This document shows, one piece after another, positions 23,521-34,019 of a stretch of 64,000 nucleotides of DNA. Source of the DNA: Gongronella butleri (lineage: Eukaryota > Mucoromycota > Mucoromycetes > Mucorales > Cunninghamellaceae); NCBI GenBank assembly GCA_025201375.1, contig JAIWZP010000005.1, positions 682,001 through 746,000 of the forward strand, written 5' to 3'. Under the pieces are notes generated by a model, which was not told the origin of the DNA, searched no databases, and saw nothing but the letters and a program-made list of their open reading frames with translations. A program made the translations under genes and the position numbers. How positions within the stretch are numbered: position 1 is the stretch's first letter; every line of letters begins with the position of its first letter.

Positions 23521-24616
23521 ACCGACGCGTCCATTATCAAGAGCGACGCTAAATGCATGGAGCTGATCAGTAACAGGCGCGTGCAACTCGGTATCTGACG
23601 CGGTTTTTCACGCGTCAAAGATGCCCCGCAAACGGCCTGTTCGCATCAATTTTGCCCGGATCTCTTTTTTTGCAGTGATCATCGACATCTGTGTACGCAA
23701 CAGACTGAGACCTTTCTGATGGTCTCTGTTTCACAGGTATGTGGCTATTTTTCGTCAACTTTGACTCGAGACGAAAAAAAAGAGACAAATTGCAATTTAC
23801 GCGGAAACCAGCCGATACACCCCCTTTTTTCATTGCATTTGTATCGGTCATTGGGGTGACATAACCATGCGGTTGAATGGCGCGGCGATCTGAAGAATTG
23901 AGTGGAATTTTCTTGTTTTCAAATCCTCGACTGCAACCCTTGGAAAATGCGAGATTCTCGAACATGGCGATTGCTCAAGTAAAAAAGTCATCCCATTAGC
24001 CGCTTTTCCCCCTTTTTGTAAGCAAACATGGAATAAAAATTACAGATCGACTAGACCGTTGTCGAGCAAAAAGTGCCATTAACGAAAATATCGAAAAAAA
24101 GCTGTTTTCTCCGTCTGTTTTGATCGGATCGCGGTGAAGCTGGATTCATCTGGAAGAGATTCAAATGGTGCTTTCGACACGTTACAGAATCTGGGGGTCT
24201 TGGTTTCCGTCGTCGAGAAAAATTTGCTGGAAGATGGTTCAAATGCCGGATTGGATTTTCCATGCACGAAAATGTCGTTCATCGGGCAAGCAAACAATCG
24301 GGAAATGACGCCAGAGCGTACCTTTTTCGAGTGTTGCCAGTTTCGTCACGATCCACTGAATATTTCGAGATGCGTTGCTGAAATTGCAAAAATAGCAGAA
24401 TTTTGGATTCTTCTTCTGCATAGTGATCCAGTCGACATGCGGCCAGCAACCTTTCAACTCCAAAAGCGACCCCACATCTTGTCAGCTCCGGTCTTTGTTT
24501 GCAAAAAAAGCATACCACTGGCCACTGATACATGTTTGAACCTGAATTATACATGTCGTTTAAGCAATAGCAATGCAACGGGCTACCAAGATCCACCATA
24601 GAAAGGTTCTTTTTCA

Positions 24617-24618
<2 letters not shown>

Positions 24619-24693
<75 letters not shown>
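24619..24693 (+). repeat. 75-nt poly-T tract
   Basis: This is an uninterrupted run of T. It is the longest homopolymer in the window and may be unstable or a collapsed or expanded estimate in assembly. Confidence 0.95.
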
Positions 24694-24695
<2 letters not shown>

Positions 24696-24956
24696 AACGG
24701 TGAGCGGGATTGTGGCGCATGCGACTCGGTCCTTGGGTCGCACACGGTCTCTCCGGCAAGCCTTCAATAAAGATGTTTGATAAAAGAGTGTCAATGCATC
24801 ATTTTTCAGTTCCAAGCAAGTCAAATTCACTCTAATTCCTATTTTTGCGCTCATAATAAATAAAAAGAGCAAAAATTCTCGATTTATTTGCAACCCTTTT
24901 GAGATTGGCAATGTATAATAGTAAAAAGATCAAGGCAAAAAAAAAAAAAAAAGTGA

Positions 24957-25703
24957 GCGGAAGCCCACAGCTTTTCGTCATGTCGCGAATCTCACAAATG
25001 TGCATCTGACGATGAACCTTTAGGCCGTGCTTGCGGACAAAGCCCCTTTCGCAAATGATGCATTCGTGTGGCCGATGGGGCGGGTCTGAATGGGTCTTTT
25101 CGTGCTGTACGATCAACCATTGGTATAATTGCAAACTGGCATTTATAGATGCGTAGACGATTGCCCTGTTTTTTTTTCTTGTTACCAATACTTTTGGGCA
25201 CAGGGCGGCGGGTAGCGGCGTCCACAGCTTCTTGAAGCTGATGTTTGCTGTCAAACACTTTGCATAGCGCCAACTGCTCGTTTTGAAAGCGATTGCTTAT
25301 GGGTGGCGGCGATTCTGAGCACGACGGCGCCCTGGGGTCGTGCTGGGACGGCGCGCTGGGCATTGGCAAGGGCGGAATCAGCCATTGCTCACGCAAATCC
25401 TGGCTCTGGCCTGTCTCAAAACCAAAATAGGATCCATCGTGCTTTCTGCAACAACGCCCGCGTGATCCAGCGGCCATTTGGTGCATTTCTGGAGGTGACA
25501 CTGCCAGCAGCAATGATTCGAGCGACCACGGGTGTCCTGGCACGGCGGGCAGGTCCATAAAAGCGTCCTCTGAACAAGGGATCATTTGATCAAAATCCAG
25601 GTATTGCACAAAGCGAGACAATAAGGAAAAGCATAAATAGATATCTTGTAAAATGTACTCCGCAACGCGAGAGAGCTGCGCAAGCTCATCTAATGTAAAA
25701 TGA

Positions 25704-25737
<34 letters not shown>

Positions 25738-25862
25738 GTCAGCGCGGTCTGTTCTTTTTCCCAGGGGGTTTCCCCCCGTTTTTTGTATTGTGACACAACT
25801 GAGCAAGCCATTGCGCATTGGAGACATTGGAGAGACGAAATTGCGGGTTGAGGCGTCTGTAT
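24957..25862 (-). pseudogene. C2H2 two-finger gene, copy 3 (decayed)
   Basis: The first-exon homologue at about 25862-25810 has lost its start (ATG to ACG; the rest, CCTCAACCCGCAATTTCG, is conserved) and its donor (GT to TT). The main exon is open from 25621, but finger 1 is destroyed by a lost base after KCQF and a deletion of about 16 bp removing the SYNTKQ region. Finger 2 survives in another frame (HECIICERGFVRKHGLKVHR). The C-terminal SCGLVP has become SCGLPL. The lesions differ from those of copy 1, so the two copies died independently. Its 3' flank still resembles the other copies. Confidence 0.8.
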
Positions 25863-26430
25863 TTTGTGTAAAATGATGCCTTTTTACTTTTTTGCTATTT
25901 AATAGGCATGTGCACTCGACGCGTGGCCAGAGAACACGAAATAGAACAATAGCAGAATCCCATTTAAAGCTCCGTTCTGTGTTTGAATGAAGGATGTGTA
26001 ACCTCTGGCACTTGGAGGCGGAAAATGTTGCAAGGGATGAGTCGAGGAACATCTTTGTGCAACCAGGTCAGGTGGCAATTTTGATGCTGGATGCCCCATT
26101 GTTGCATTTGGCCCATGTAAACGCGATCCATCTAGCCGGCATCCATCGTTCAGCTTGAAAATCGATAGAGAACAAATGGACGCTCTCGAATGGCACCCTC
26201 AAACATCACGTTGACCCCTCCCCCCGCTTTACACCATAGGCGCCATTGCCGCCAAATACTCACAAAAGCGCGCAAGCTCAAGACCCGCGTAAGAAACAAC
26301 ACAACATGCGCGCTGCTTCCAATGCAAGGATCCAATCCACGCAAGTGATCAATCTTAGTGCTCATGAAAAAAGTATAAAATTCTCGTTTATTGACAGCTT
26401 TCTGATTGCTTGAAGCCAAGAGTAAAGGAA
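25863..26430. other. Spacer between zinc-finger copies 3 and 4
   Basis: It contains no gene. 26340-26430 is the conserved 3' flank of copy 4, and 26090-26330 resembles 22100-22380. Confidence 0.5.
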
Positions 26431-27301
26431 TCAAGACGAAAAAAAATGGGAACCATCTATTATACCGGCATCTGGGACAAGCCCACAGCATTTCATCAGG
26501 TCGCGGATCTCGCGAATGTGCATTTGGTGATGCATCTTGAGGTCGTACTTGCGGACAAAGCCCCTTTCGCAAATGATGCATTTGTGTGGTCGATGGGGCG
26601 GGTCATTGTGGGTCATTTCGTGCTGTTTCGTGTTGTACGAACGATCGCTGGTATAATTGCAGAATTGGCACTTGTAGATGCCTAGACGATTGCCCTGTTT
26701 CTTCTTTTTACCAGTGCTTTTGCGCACAGGGCGTCGGGTAGCCGCGTTCACAGCCTCTTGAAGACGATGCTCGCTGTCAAACAGCTTGCGCAGCGCTAAT
26801 TGCTCGTTTTGAAAGCAATTGCTCATGACTGCCCGCGAGACTGGGCACGACGCCGCCCTGGGGTCATGCTGGGTCGGCGCGACGGCCGTCGGCAAGAGCG
26901 GAAATAACAATGGCTCACGCAAATCCTGCTCTCCACTTGCTTCAAGCACCAAAAGCGGGTCCAACGTGATTTCCCCAGTAGCATCCGTGTCTTCCAACAG
27001 CTGCCCGTGCACAGACGACGCCTCAAGCAAATCGGGCCCTGATAAGGCCAAAAAGCCCATAAAGCCGTCCCCTGAGCAACCAACATCCAATCGATCAAAA
27101 TCCAAAAGACATGACGATGGACTCGAGTGGATACTTTGGAAAAGTTGCTCCGTGCCGTGCGTGTGCTCGTCTGAAAATGTACAAAAATGATCAGAAACAG
27201 GTCAGAAACGAGTCTCACTCTCTTTTTTTTTTTTTACAATATAATGACAAACCCGCGCGAGCCATGCAACCTTGGAGCGATAAACTTGCAGATTGGGACA
27301 T
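26431..27301 (-). CDS. C2H2 zinc-finger protein, copy 4 (intact)
   Basis: Exons 27301-27253 and 27170-26431 give 262 residues. The first exon is 49 nt, the same as copy 2, and encodes MSQSASLSLQGCMARA. The acceptor is TTTTCAG. The middle region is acidic and S/P/L-rich. A helix (FQNEQLALRKLFDSEHRLQE) precedes the basic KKKKQGNRLG segment. The fingers are YKCQFCNYTSDRSYNTKQHE (+MTH) and HKCIICERGFVRKYDLKMHH (+QMH). Compared with copy 2, the C-terminus is extended by about 12 residues (DAGIIDGSHFFSS). Fingers and flanking helices are far better conserved between copies 2 and 4 than the rest, which suggests selection on DNA binding and drift or diversification elsewhere. Confidence 0.85.
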
Positions 27302-27873
27302 TTGAAAAAAGTTGAAGAAAACGGCGTAAAAAGGTTCAAATCGAGATTGCCCCTTTTTTAAACACGACCCAAGTAGGCGCAATCACTTTGACAAAAAAAT
27401 CACACATCCCAAACCTTCTTGCAACTTGGCCTTTTTTAGGAAAATGCCGACACCGTGTACACTAAAACGGAACCGACAGCAACACGGCGACGAGCTCTAC
27501 GCTGTATCCCGCGCCAACCTTATTTTGCCGCAAGAGTGACCATGGTTACAATGCAACCCGCTCGTATTACCCTCAAAAAGGCCTAGCCCATTCACACACT
27601 TGGAAAAAAGTCCAAAAAAAAACGCCCATCCGCCAGCCAAAGTGGTCACCCCACACCTTCCTTTTTTGGCAAGTACGCGCTTGGCCCCTGATCATGCTCT
27701 GCACGGAACCGTGCGTCTGCCAGGCCCGTGACATGGCCCTGTAAACCAACCCAAGAGTCCTTGCCCAATCCTTGTCATGGTCACCCGTGCACACGCCGAA
27801 ATAGCATGTCACTCTTTTGCCCGCAATCAACACAATGCACACACATGCGCCGACAAGCCCGTGGCCACACACA

Positions 27874-27906
<33 letters not shown>

Positions 27907-28221
27907 GACACCAGAAAAATCCCATTTGCAAACTGCCTGCCCCTCATGCCCTACTTGTCTATCACACACCCTCACTGATACACTAACCCGCTTAGGCAAG
28001 CATAAACCAAAGCACGCGCCCCAAATTCCCGCAGCCAAAACGTAACACTTGTCACATTTCCCCCACCAACCCCCCAAATTCCCTCAAAACAAGCCATCCA
28101 CTACTCTAATGCCATCCAAACGAAACACATCTCCCAGCGCAACAACATACACACACTCAAAACAAAAAAAAAAAAAAGGCATCCAAAAAAAAAAAACTTT
28201 TTCAAAAATTGTCAAAAAGAT
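27302..28221. other. Intergenic, simple-sequence rich
   Basis: It contains a (CA)n tract at about 27872-27892 followed directly by an A run, further A runs near 28160-28200, and a C/A-rich composition. No gene is supported. Frames such as the HTHTHTKKKK one are products of the repeats. Confidence 0.6.
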
Positions 28222-28293
28222 GGGCTTCTCCGGGAATCGAACCCGGGACCTCTCGCACCCTAAGCGAGAATTATACCACTAAACCAAGAAGCC
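28222..28293 (-). tRNA. tRNA-Pro(AGG)
   Basis: The reverse complement folds as a 72-nt cloverleaf. The acceptor GGCTTCT pairs with AGAAGCC and the discriminator base is C. The D-arm holds the A box TGGTTTAGTGG. The anticodon stem TCTCGC/GCGAGA encloses TTAGGGT with anticodon AGG (Pro). The T-arm is CCGGG TTCGATT CCCGG (B box GGTTCGATTCC). There is no intron and no encoded CCA. T-rich sequence for RNA polymerase III termination lies just downstream (AAAAAG/AAAATT on the plus strand). The 5' half is duplicated in inverted orientation at 29657-29677. Confidence 0.97.
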
Positions 28294-28506
28294 CCGATGA
28301 ACGGCAATCCAAGAAGAAACCCAAGAGTCTTCCATGAATTTCTGAAAAAAATCACAAAAACATGCAAACATCATTTTATGGCTACCTGGTTGCTGTCCTG
28401 GCGTTGCGCGTGCTGTGCGTGCGTTGTGGAGTCGTCTTTGCGCCCGATTTGCGTGGTGTGCGACCAGATTGGGATCGACTTTTGGCCGCCGAGCGCGGGG
28501 TTGCAA

Positions 28507-28555
<49 letters not shown>

Positions 28556-29677
28556 ACAATTGAAACGGCCAATGTGGCATCTAGCCTGCTGTTGACCGAG
28601 AGCACCACGCCTATTCAAGTGTTTCTCTCGAACTTCAGACAGTTTGAAAATGTACAAGTATAAAGACTTGTGTGTGCGTGCTATTTCTTCGATGCAACTT
28701 GATGAGGTCCTAACAATATGGGATTGGCATTTGGCGTCGAATCACGGTGATGCATCCGAGACCATTTTGCGCATCGATCGTCCCTGTCGATGTCTAAAAA
28801 ATGGCCTACACGTGATTTCCCCCAGAAATACACGAATACACGCAAACGAGGTATTCCTGCATTACCATCGCGTACCAATGATGCCAGGATGCGCCTCTTG
28901 TGGCCTGCGCACAACCTGGTTCAAATTAGAAACTGTTTGCTCAAGCGCATCATGAGATAATGTAGCTTGTTTTTGGTTTCCAGGTACCGCAATTCTCAAA
29001 AACAGATCATGACCATCATTCGCTGTGAAATCTTAGATTCGTAGAGTGCCAGCCACGGCCGCCTTTTAGTGCCAATTTGGGTCCAATTGAACAGGTTTCC
29101 CAGTTGGTCGCTCTTTCCGTGCTATTTTCAGTACGACGCGCGGCTGTTTGATCAGCACTGACCGGAATGATCAAGGCGAAAAACGTTCTCGAATGCATTA
29201 TCATGACCAGACACCAAATGCAATCCCATTTTGTTAGCATCTCATCACGTTGCACTGAAGAAATATCCTGCACACACAAGTCTTCATACTTGCACACTTT
29301 CAAATTGTCTGAAATTCGAGAGAAGCACTTGAATAGGTGTGGTGCTCTCGGTCAACAACAAGCTAGATGCCACATTGGCCGTTTCAATTGTGCAAAAAAA
29401 AAAAAAAAAAAAAAAAAAAACTCGTGAAAAAAAAAAAGATTGCAACCCCGCGCTCGGCGGCCAAAAAGTCGATTCCAATCTGGTCGCACACCAAGCAAAT
29501 CAGGGGCAAAGACGACGCTACAGCGCACGCACAGCACGCACAATGCTTGGACAGCAACCGGGTAGCCATAAAATGATGTTTGCATGTTTTTCTGATTTTT
29601 TTTCAAAAAATTCATGGAAGACTCTTGGGTTTCTTCTTGGATTGTTGTTCATCGGCGGCTTCTTGGTTTAGTGGTAT
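28273..29677. repeat. Imperfect 1.4-kb palindrome including half of tRNA-Pro
   Basis: The left arm (about 28273-28790) and right arm (about 29160-29677) are reverse complements with roughly 90% identity by eye. Shared words include CCAAGAAGAAACCCAAGAGTC, CATGCAAACATCATTTTATG, GCTGTTGACCGAGAGCACCAC and GAACTTCAGACA-like sequence. The spacer is about 370 bp. Each arm carries its own homopolymer (T at about 28509-28553, A at about 29394-29420). The left arm begins inside the tRNA-Pro gene, so the right arm ends in a 21-nt tRNA 5' fragment. Confidence 0.88.
29657..29677 (+). pseudogene. Truncated tRNA-Pro 5' fragment
   Basis: GGCTTCTTGGTTTAGTGGTA plus one base is identical to the first 21 nt of the tRNA-Pro gene, then diverges. 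No anticodon arm or B box follows. Confidence 0.85.
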
Positions 29678-29679
29678 GT

Positions 29680-30340
29680 TCCGATTTACAAGGGGCCCAT
29701 TTTGACAGGCGCAGGATCACTGGGACGCCAGGGATTGTCGAAAAAAGGTGATTTTTTCATGTGTTTCAATCGCCTGTCAATGAAATCACATTCAAAAATG
29801 GTCTGCTTACTATTTATATGATGCTTTCTCTCTCTTGCCGTTCAAACGAGTCCACTCTTGCAGCCATTAAGGTGGCACACAATGCCGATTTTTAAAAATG
29901 GCGACTTTGACACGGTTTGAATATCATAGACAGCTTTCATCTCACGAAAACGCGCGTCAAACGTCGTGTTAGACGCGACTATTGTTAATCAATTACATGA
30001 AACTGACGTTGCGCTTGCTATTGGACGCGTCAGCGCGGTTCTATTGACGCGTTTTTCCCGCACAATTTGCGGCTGAAATAAAATTTGAAATTGCAAATTG
30101 CGCGTCAACCTGCAAGTTGATCCCATTCTTTTTTGGCATTTTTCACGGGTTCCCCTCGCGCTTTCTATTGTGTGCAAGTTTGGCGCTAATCTGGCGTCCC
30201 GGTTTTTTCATTTATGTTTTGGGCGCTTTTCATGGCTGATTTTTGATTTTGCGTGTGGCGGGCATTCGTGGCCCTTGTCCATTGGAATTGATGTCCGCTC
30301 AATAGTTCCATCTCGTCTTTTTCACGTCACGACGTAATTG
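29680..30340 (+). repeat. Dispersed repeat family B, copy
   Basis: It aligns with 46730-47720 and 58775-59350 in the same orientation. Landmarks are AAGGGGxCCATTTTGACA, TCAAAxGAGTCCACTCT, a GACxCGGTTT-like word near a hyphenated ATCAT, ACGCGTCAGCG and GTGCAAGTTTGGxGC. It is non-coding and diverged. Confidence 0.7.
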
Positions 30341-30995
30341 GAGGCTGTGGCAATGCCTGGCAGAGAAATCACATTGAAATGTCGTTAAAAATGGTTGATT
30401 TTCTCATGCGGATCTTGCCTTGGGTTGTCCCATCTTTGAACCTGGTCATGATTGGCTATACGACGTGATGTCAAGCATGTTTTGGCAATTGATAGTGCGG
30501 TCTAGTGCTTCGCGATGTAAAGAAAGCTAAAATGCTTTTTTATAACAAAATTGCCGAGATTTCAACACATAAAAGTCAAACACAAGCGTGTTTAGCTTTT
30601 TTTTGTCACGCTCATTGATGTGAGATGCCACATGCAATGATTGATATACTTTTGCCCTGTCAATGACCACAATAAGAACTGAATAGGCCCTTTGGCCGAG
30701 AAAACATGCAAACGATCCCATATTTGAACGACATGACGCTTTTTGCTGCCTATCAAGGGACGACCAATCCAAATCTGACAGAGATCGGATCATTGTAACA
30801 CCATTCATCTCAAATTTAAAGCCTTTGGGTTGTTTTGATACTTTTTCGCAATAGCGCCAACGAAACACTCCAAAACTTACCGTGCATGCTTTACTGGTGC
30901 TTTAAACGCGTGCTGCGCAATAAAAAGAGGGATTGATGAGGTGGTAGCTGAGAAAAAAGACTTGTCTATTAGCAAAATTACGAGTTACAGCAATG
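30341..30995. other. Intergenic, nothing recognised
   Basis: No protein family, RNA gene or repeat could be supported in this stretch. Confidence 0.4.
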
Positions 30996-30999
30996 TCAA

Positions 31000-31645
31000 G
31001 GAGCGGAAACGATAAAAGAAAAGGAGTGGAGTGAAACGGGGATGTCTATTGAAGTCACGTGCCTCAAGACGCGTCTAAAAAAAAAAAAGAGGGGTGCACT
31101 GTGTCTGTTTTGAACAGACGCATGACAGTTGCTATTCAAGGTAGATTTCAAGTAGATTAAGCTAACAGTGCGAGAGGAAAAGAAAGTTGAGAATGAGATT
31201 GTGTGCATTTGTGGGCTGAGCAGCAGCTAGCAGCAGCATGTAGCAACAGCGACTGCGGCAAAAAGTCGCCGCAGCTTCTGGCGGGCAACATGATACATTG
31301 AAACTCAGCGACTCGCCAGCGCGAAAAAGACTTTTGCCGTCTGGATTTGCGATGCATGCGACGGCGGCTGGCCCTGGATCGCTGGATTTAGCATCAACAA
31401 GCATCTTTAATGCCTGACCCTGTAACAAAGTGCAATCAGTGGAGGCAAAATCCTTGATAGAGCCGCATTGAGGGACGGGTCACAATAGATCTTGTATGTC
31501 GAGATAATCCTTCAAGCACATGCACTTGCGGCCACTAATTATCGGGCAATCTTCTGCAGGATTGGGAATCCAAGGCCCAGAGTACGCCAAGCAAAAGTTG
31601 CAAGAGGGTTGAAGCAATTAATGCAAAAAGTACGAATTTAGACAT
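31000..31645 (-). pseudogene. Duplicated segment with decayed copy of the secreted cysteine-rich gene
   Basis: 31399-31645 matches the gene at 40503-40853 and retains its start (MSKFVLFALIA...). It carries small insertions (GATAATCC for GACGTCC, CTAATTATC for CTGATATC), a deletion of about 17 bp near its 3' part, and no 3' end. 31000-31400 matches 39400-39995. In the other copy these two blocks are separated by about 0.6 kb. Here they are fused at AGCATC. Confidence 0.82.
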
Positions 31646-31806
31646 TTGGCCAAAAGTACACCTTTTTATTCAACCACAAAAAAAGATAGCACGTAATAGA
31701 GCGTCAAAAATGTGCTTATATTTGATCGTGTGCTGCCCTTTTTTGAGAAAAAAAGCAAAAGGATGGAAATGTCACGTAAGATGGCAATCCACTTGGGAAT
31801 TTCTTT

Positions 31807-32716
31807 TTATTGTTGCTCGATGGCTTCCTTGAGGAACTTGCGGCCGAAAAAGTCCTCGGTCGCGTTGGTTTTGGGATAATCTTCTTTGGGAATGGGTTTG
31901 TCCAAAAAGCGGCACAAGGGCTCCCAGCCATCGCCCAGGTTCATGACTAACAGACGATCTGCAGGCACGGTCTTGATCACCTCGGCTTTGTGTTTTTCAA
32001 AAATCTCCATCATCAATTGCTTATTGCGGATACTGCGATGGTCGCGCTCCAACAAGCCGTCAAATGCGCAATGGCGCACCAACTTCACAGCACTGCCAAC
32101 ATAATCATCGCCAAAAGTGGGAACCTCATCTTCCAAGTAAAAGCTAAAGATGGTATTGCAAATTGACTTGTACCAACTTTCGGCCGATCGCACTAGTGAC
32201 AAGCAAAAAATGCACAAAAAAGAAAGAATTAAGATATTTTGTTTTTTATGCCATGGGTCTCCCCTGGTACCACAATGCTAGTTTGCAGCATACCTGTGAG
32301 AATCACCTTGGCATCGGGGTTCTTTTCCAAGAGTTCTGGTGAGAGCGCGCCAGAAATAAAAAAAATGAGCCAATATCTAATTGTACACGGACCCACCTCC
32401 AATTACCTTTGTAGAACATGCAAGTTGGAAAGTCGACGGCAGCCGAGTACTTTTCATACACGCTATCCCAATTGATATCGGGCGAATTAGGGAAATCATA
32501 CGCATGCTTCCACATGGTTACGTCTTGCTTATTTTGCAGCACCTCAAACATATGGTGGGTATTGTACCTGGGAAGCATTAATCATTATCAGTACCAATGG
32601 ACAGGTAATCAACGCGTCATGGGTATACGCGCTCCTTACCCAAGTTTGTTCAAGGCCAAGTAAAGAGAGTGCGTGCCAGTACGGCCAAATCCAGCGCCAA
32701 TAACTTCGAGAACCAT
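31807..32716 (-). CDS. Sulfotransferase-family P-loop protein
   Basis: Four exons, 32716-32640, 32567-32407, 32335-32294 and 32192-31807, join in frame to 221 residues. The N-terminus VIGAGFGRTGTHSLYLALNK (residues 6-25) is the 5'-phosphosulfate-binding loop of the PAPS-dependent sulfotransferase-like family common in fungi and metazoa. LLEKNPDAKVILTGVRSAES (about 81-100) corresponds to the 3'-phosphate-binding strand and helix with its Arg and Ser. The C-terminal half contains RLLVMNLGDGWEPLCRFLDK (about 170-190), also typical. The length is near the usual 210-260. The family as a whole has few characterised members, so the substrate is unknown. The third exon is only 42 nt. Its neighbour on the same strand is a carotenoid dioxygenase 3 kb upstream, across a repeat; no operon logic applies. 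Confidence 0.87.
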
Positions 32717-34019
32717 AATGTTGTAAAAAGACACACTGGATTATGCAGCGCGACGCTTTCTCCTCTTTATATTTTCGAATGATGAATGTACAAGCAGCGG
32801 AGTCGCGTTTCATGTAAAAGCTCAGACGGGTTTCCTTTTCTGGCATGCTTGGCACACCTTTTCTGTGTACGTCAGTTCACATGAGGCTTGGGAGCTTGCA
32901 TCTGACTATGGATGCTGGTTGTCCCACGCTGCTGTGGTCATTTTTTTAGGGGGGCCGGGGGGAGCCATGGCATAGAACTCACGGAAAAATTGGCACAAAA
33001 GAGTGCGCGTGCGTCAGTTTTAATAATAATGGAATGGGTGTAAAAAAAAAAGTGAGCCAATGGAGCGTCCAGGATCAGGCCTGCATCTCAGCTTTTGTGC
33101 ACTTTTTCCATTAGCCCGCTTTGCCTTAACGTGTTTAGAGCGATTACGATGCATCCGATGCGCCTCTTCAAATAAGCAACCCCCCTTTTGTGGCCCTTTT
33201 TTGGTGGTTGTTCGTCACGTGGCGGGGGAATCCAAGCAGGAATAGGTTTAATAGAATGCTCCAACTGGTGGATGGTCGGTTTTACGCAGAAAAAAAAGAA
33301 TAAAAGGATGCCGCTGATCCAGTTATCCATATTTTCACAATTTTAGCGCTGGCTTGCTGAATTGTGCTTGGGTTAGAATGAAACGTGTACCAGGGCAAAG
33401 AGACAAGACCAAGCATGATTTCATTTCTGGTGGCAATATTGTGGACGAATGCCAGCAAACATGGATCAAGGATAAAACAACACCGGCCACAGCGCGCAGC
33501 ACAAAACCTGATGGTCGACTAAAAATTTCCACGTTCTAATTCTCAGAAACGGTATAAAAAATGTAAGGTCAAAATGGTGACTGTCTAGCAAATGCAAAAT
33601 TTGGGCCAATTTGGTTGAATTTGGTGGATTGAGTGGGAAAAATCAAAGTTACAGTATTGTGGGTGACCTTTTTGCATTGTGGCAAGCTGCGTGTGTCTGG
33701 ATACAGTAATTTTGTTTCTGCTTGGGGATGTCGATGGACGAGATGCGTACGCTGACTTTATGATAAGCGGATGAAAATTTCACATTGAATTTACTCGACA
33801 ACGGTCAGGGTAGATTACTGTAGATTAGAACAAGTTCCGCCTCCGGGCCTCGCCTAACGTGTGAGAGGTGCTAGATAGGCCACTTGTGGCAGGTTGGCGC
33901 CGCACCCCCATCTACTGTACGTTTGACGCAATTTTCGTGGATTGCGGTGAAAGCGTGAAACTGCTTGGCACCACGCATTGACATCATTTTCAAATTTTTT
34001 TTACTGTATCATACCCGGT
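32717..34019. other. Intergenic, no supported gene
   Basis: This is the upstream region of the sulfotransferase-like gene, then unrecognised AT-rich DNA with TACTGTA-type words. Around 33330-33350 a short piece resembles family A (TATTTTCACAATTTTAGCGC). Confidence 0.4.

Larger units (their letters stand above)
21760..24955. other. Spacer in the zinc-finger array with repeat fragments
   Basis: There is no supported gene in 3.2 kb. The 22100-22380 part resembles 26090-26340, consistent with duplicated array spacers. 23165-23520 is an inverted copy of repeat family B, 23520-23720 resembles 42095-42300, and 24050-24260 is related to family A. Homopolymer tracts are common, including a 75-T run at 24619-24693. 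Confidence 0.55.

Noticed and set aside
24619..24693. Poly-T run as evidence of a retroposed poly(A) tail
   Set aside because: Long T and A runs are common across the window. No processed gene copy or target duplication was seen next to this one.
27573..28077. Minus-strand frames rich in F, V and C
   Set aside because: They derive from the CA repeat and A runs, with no recognisable domain.
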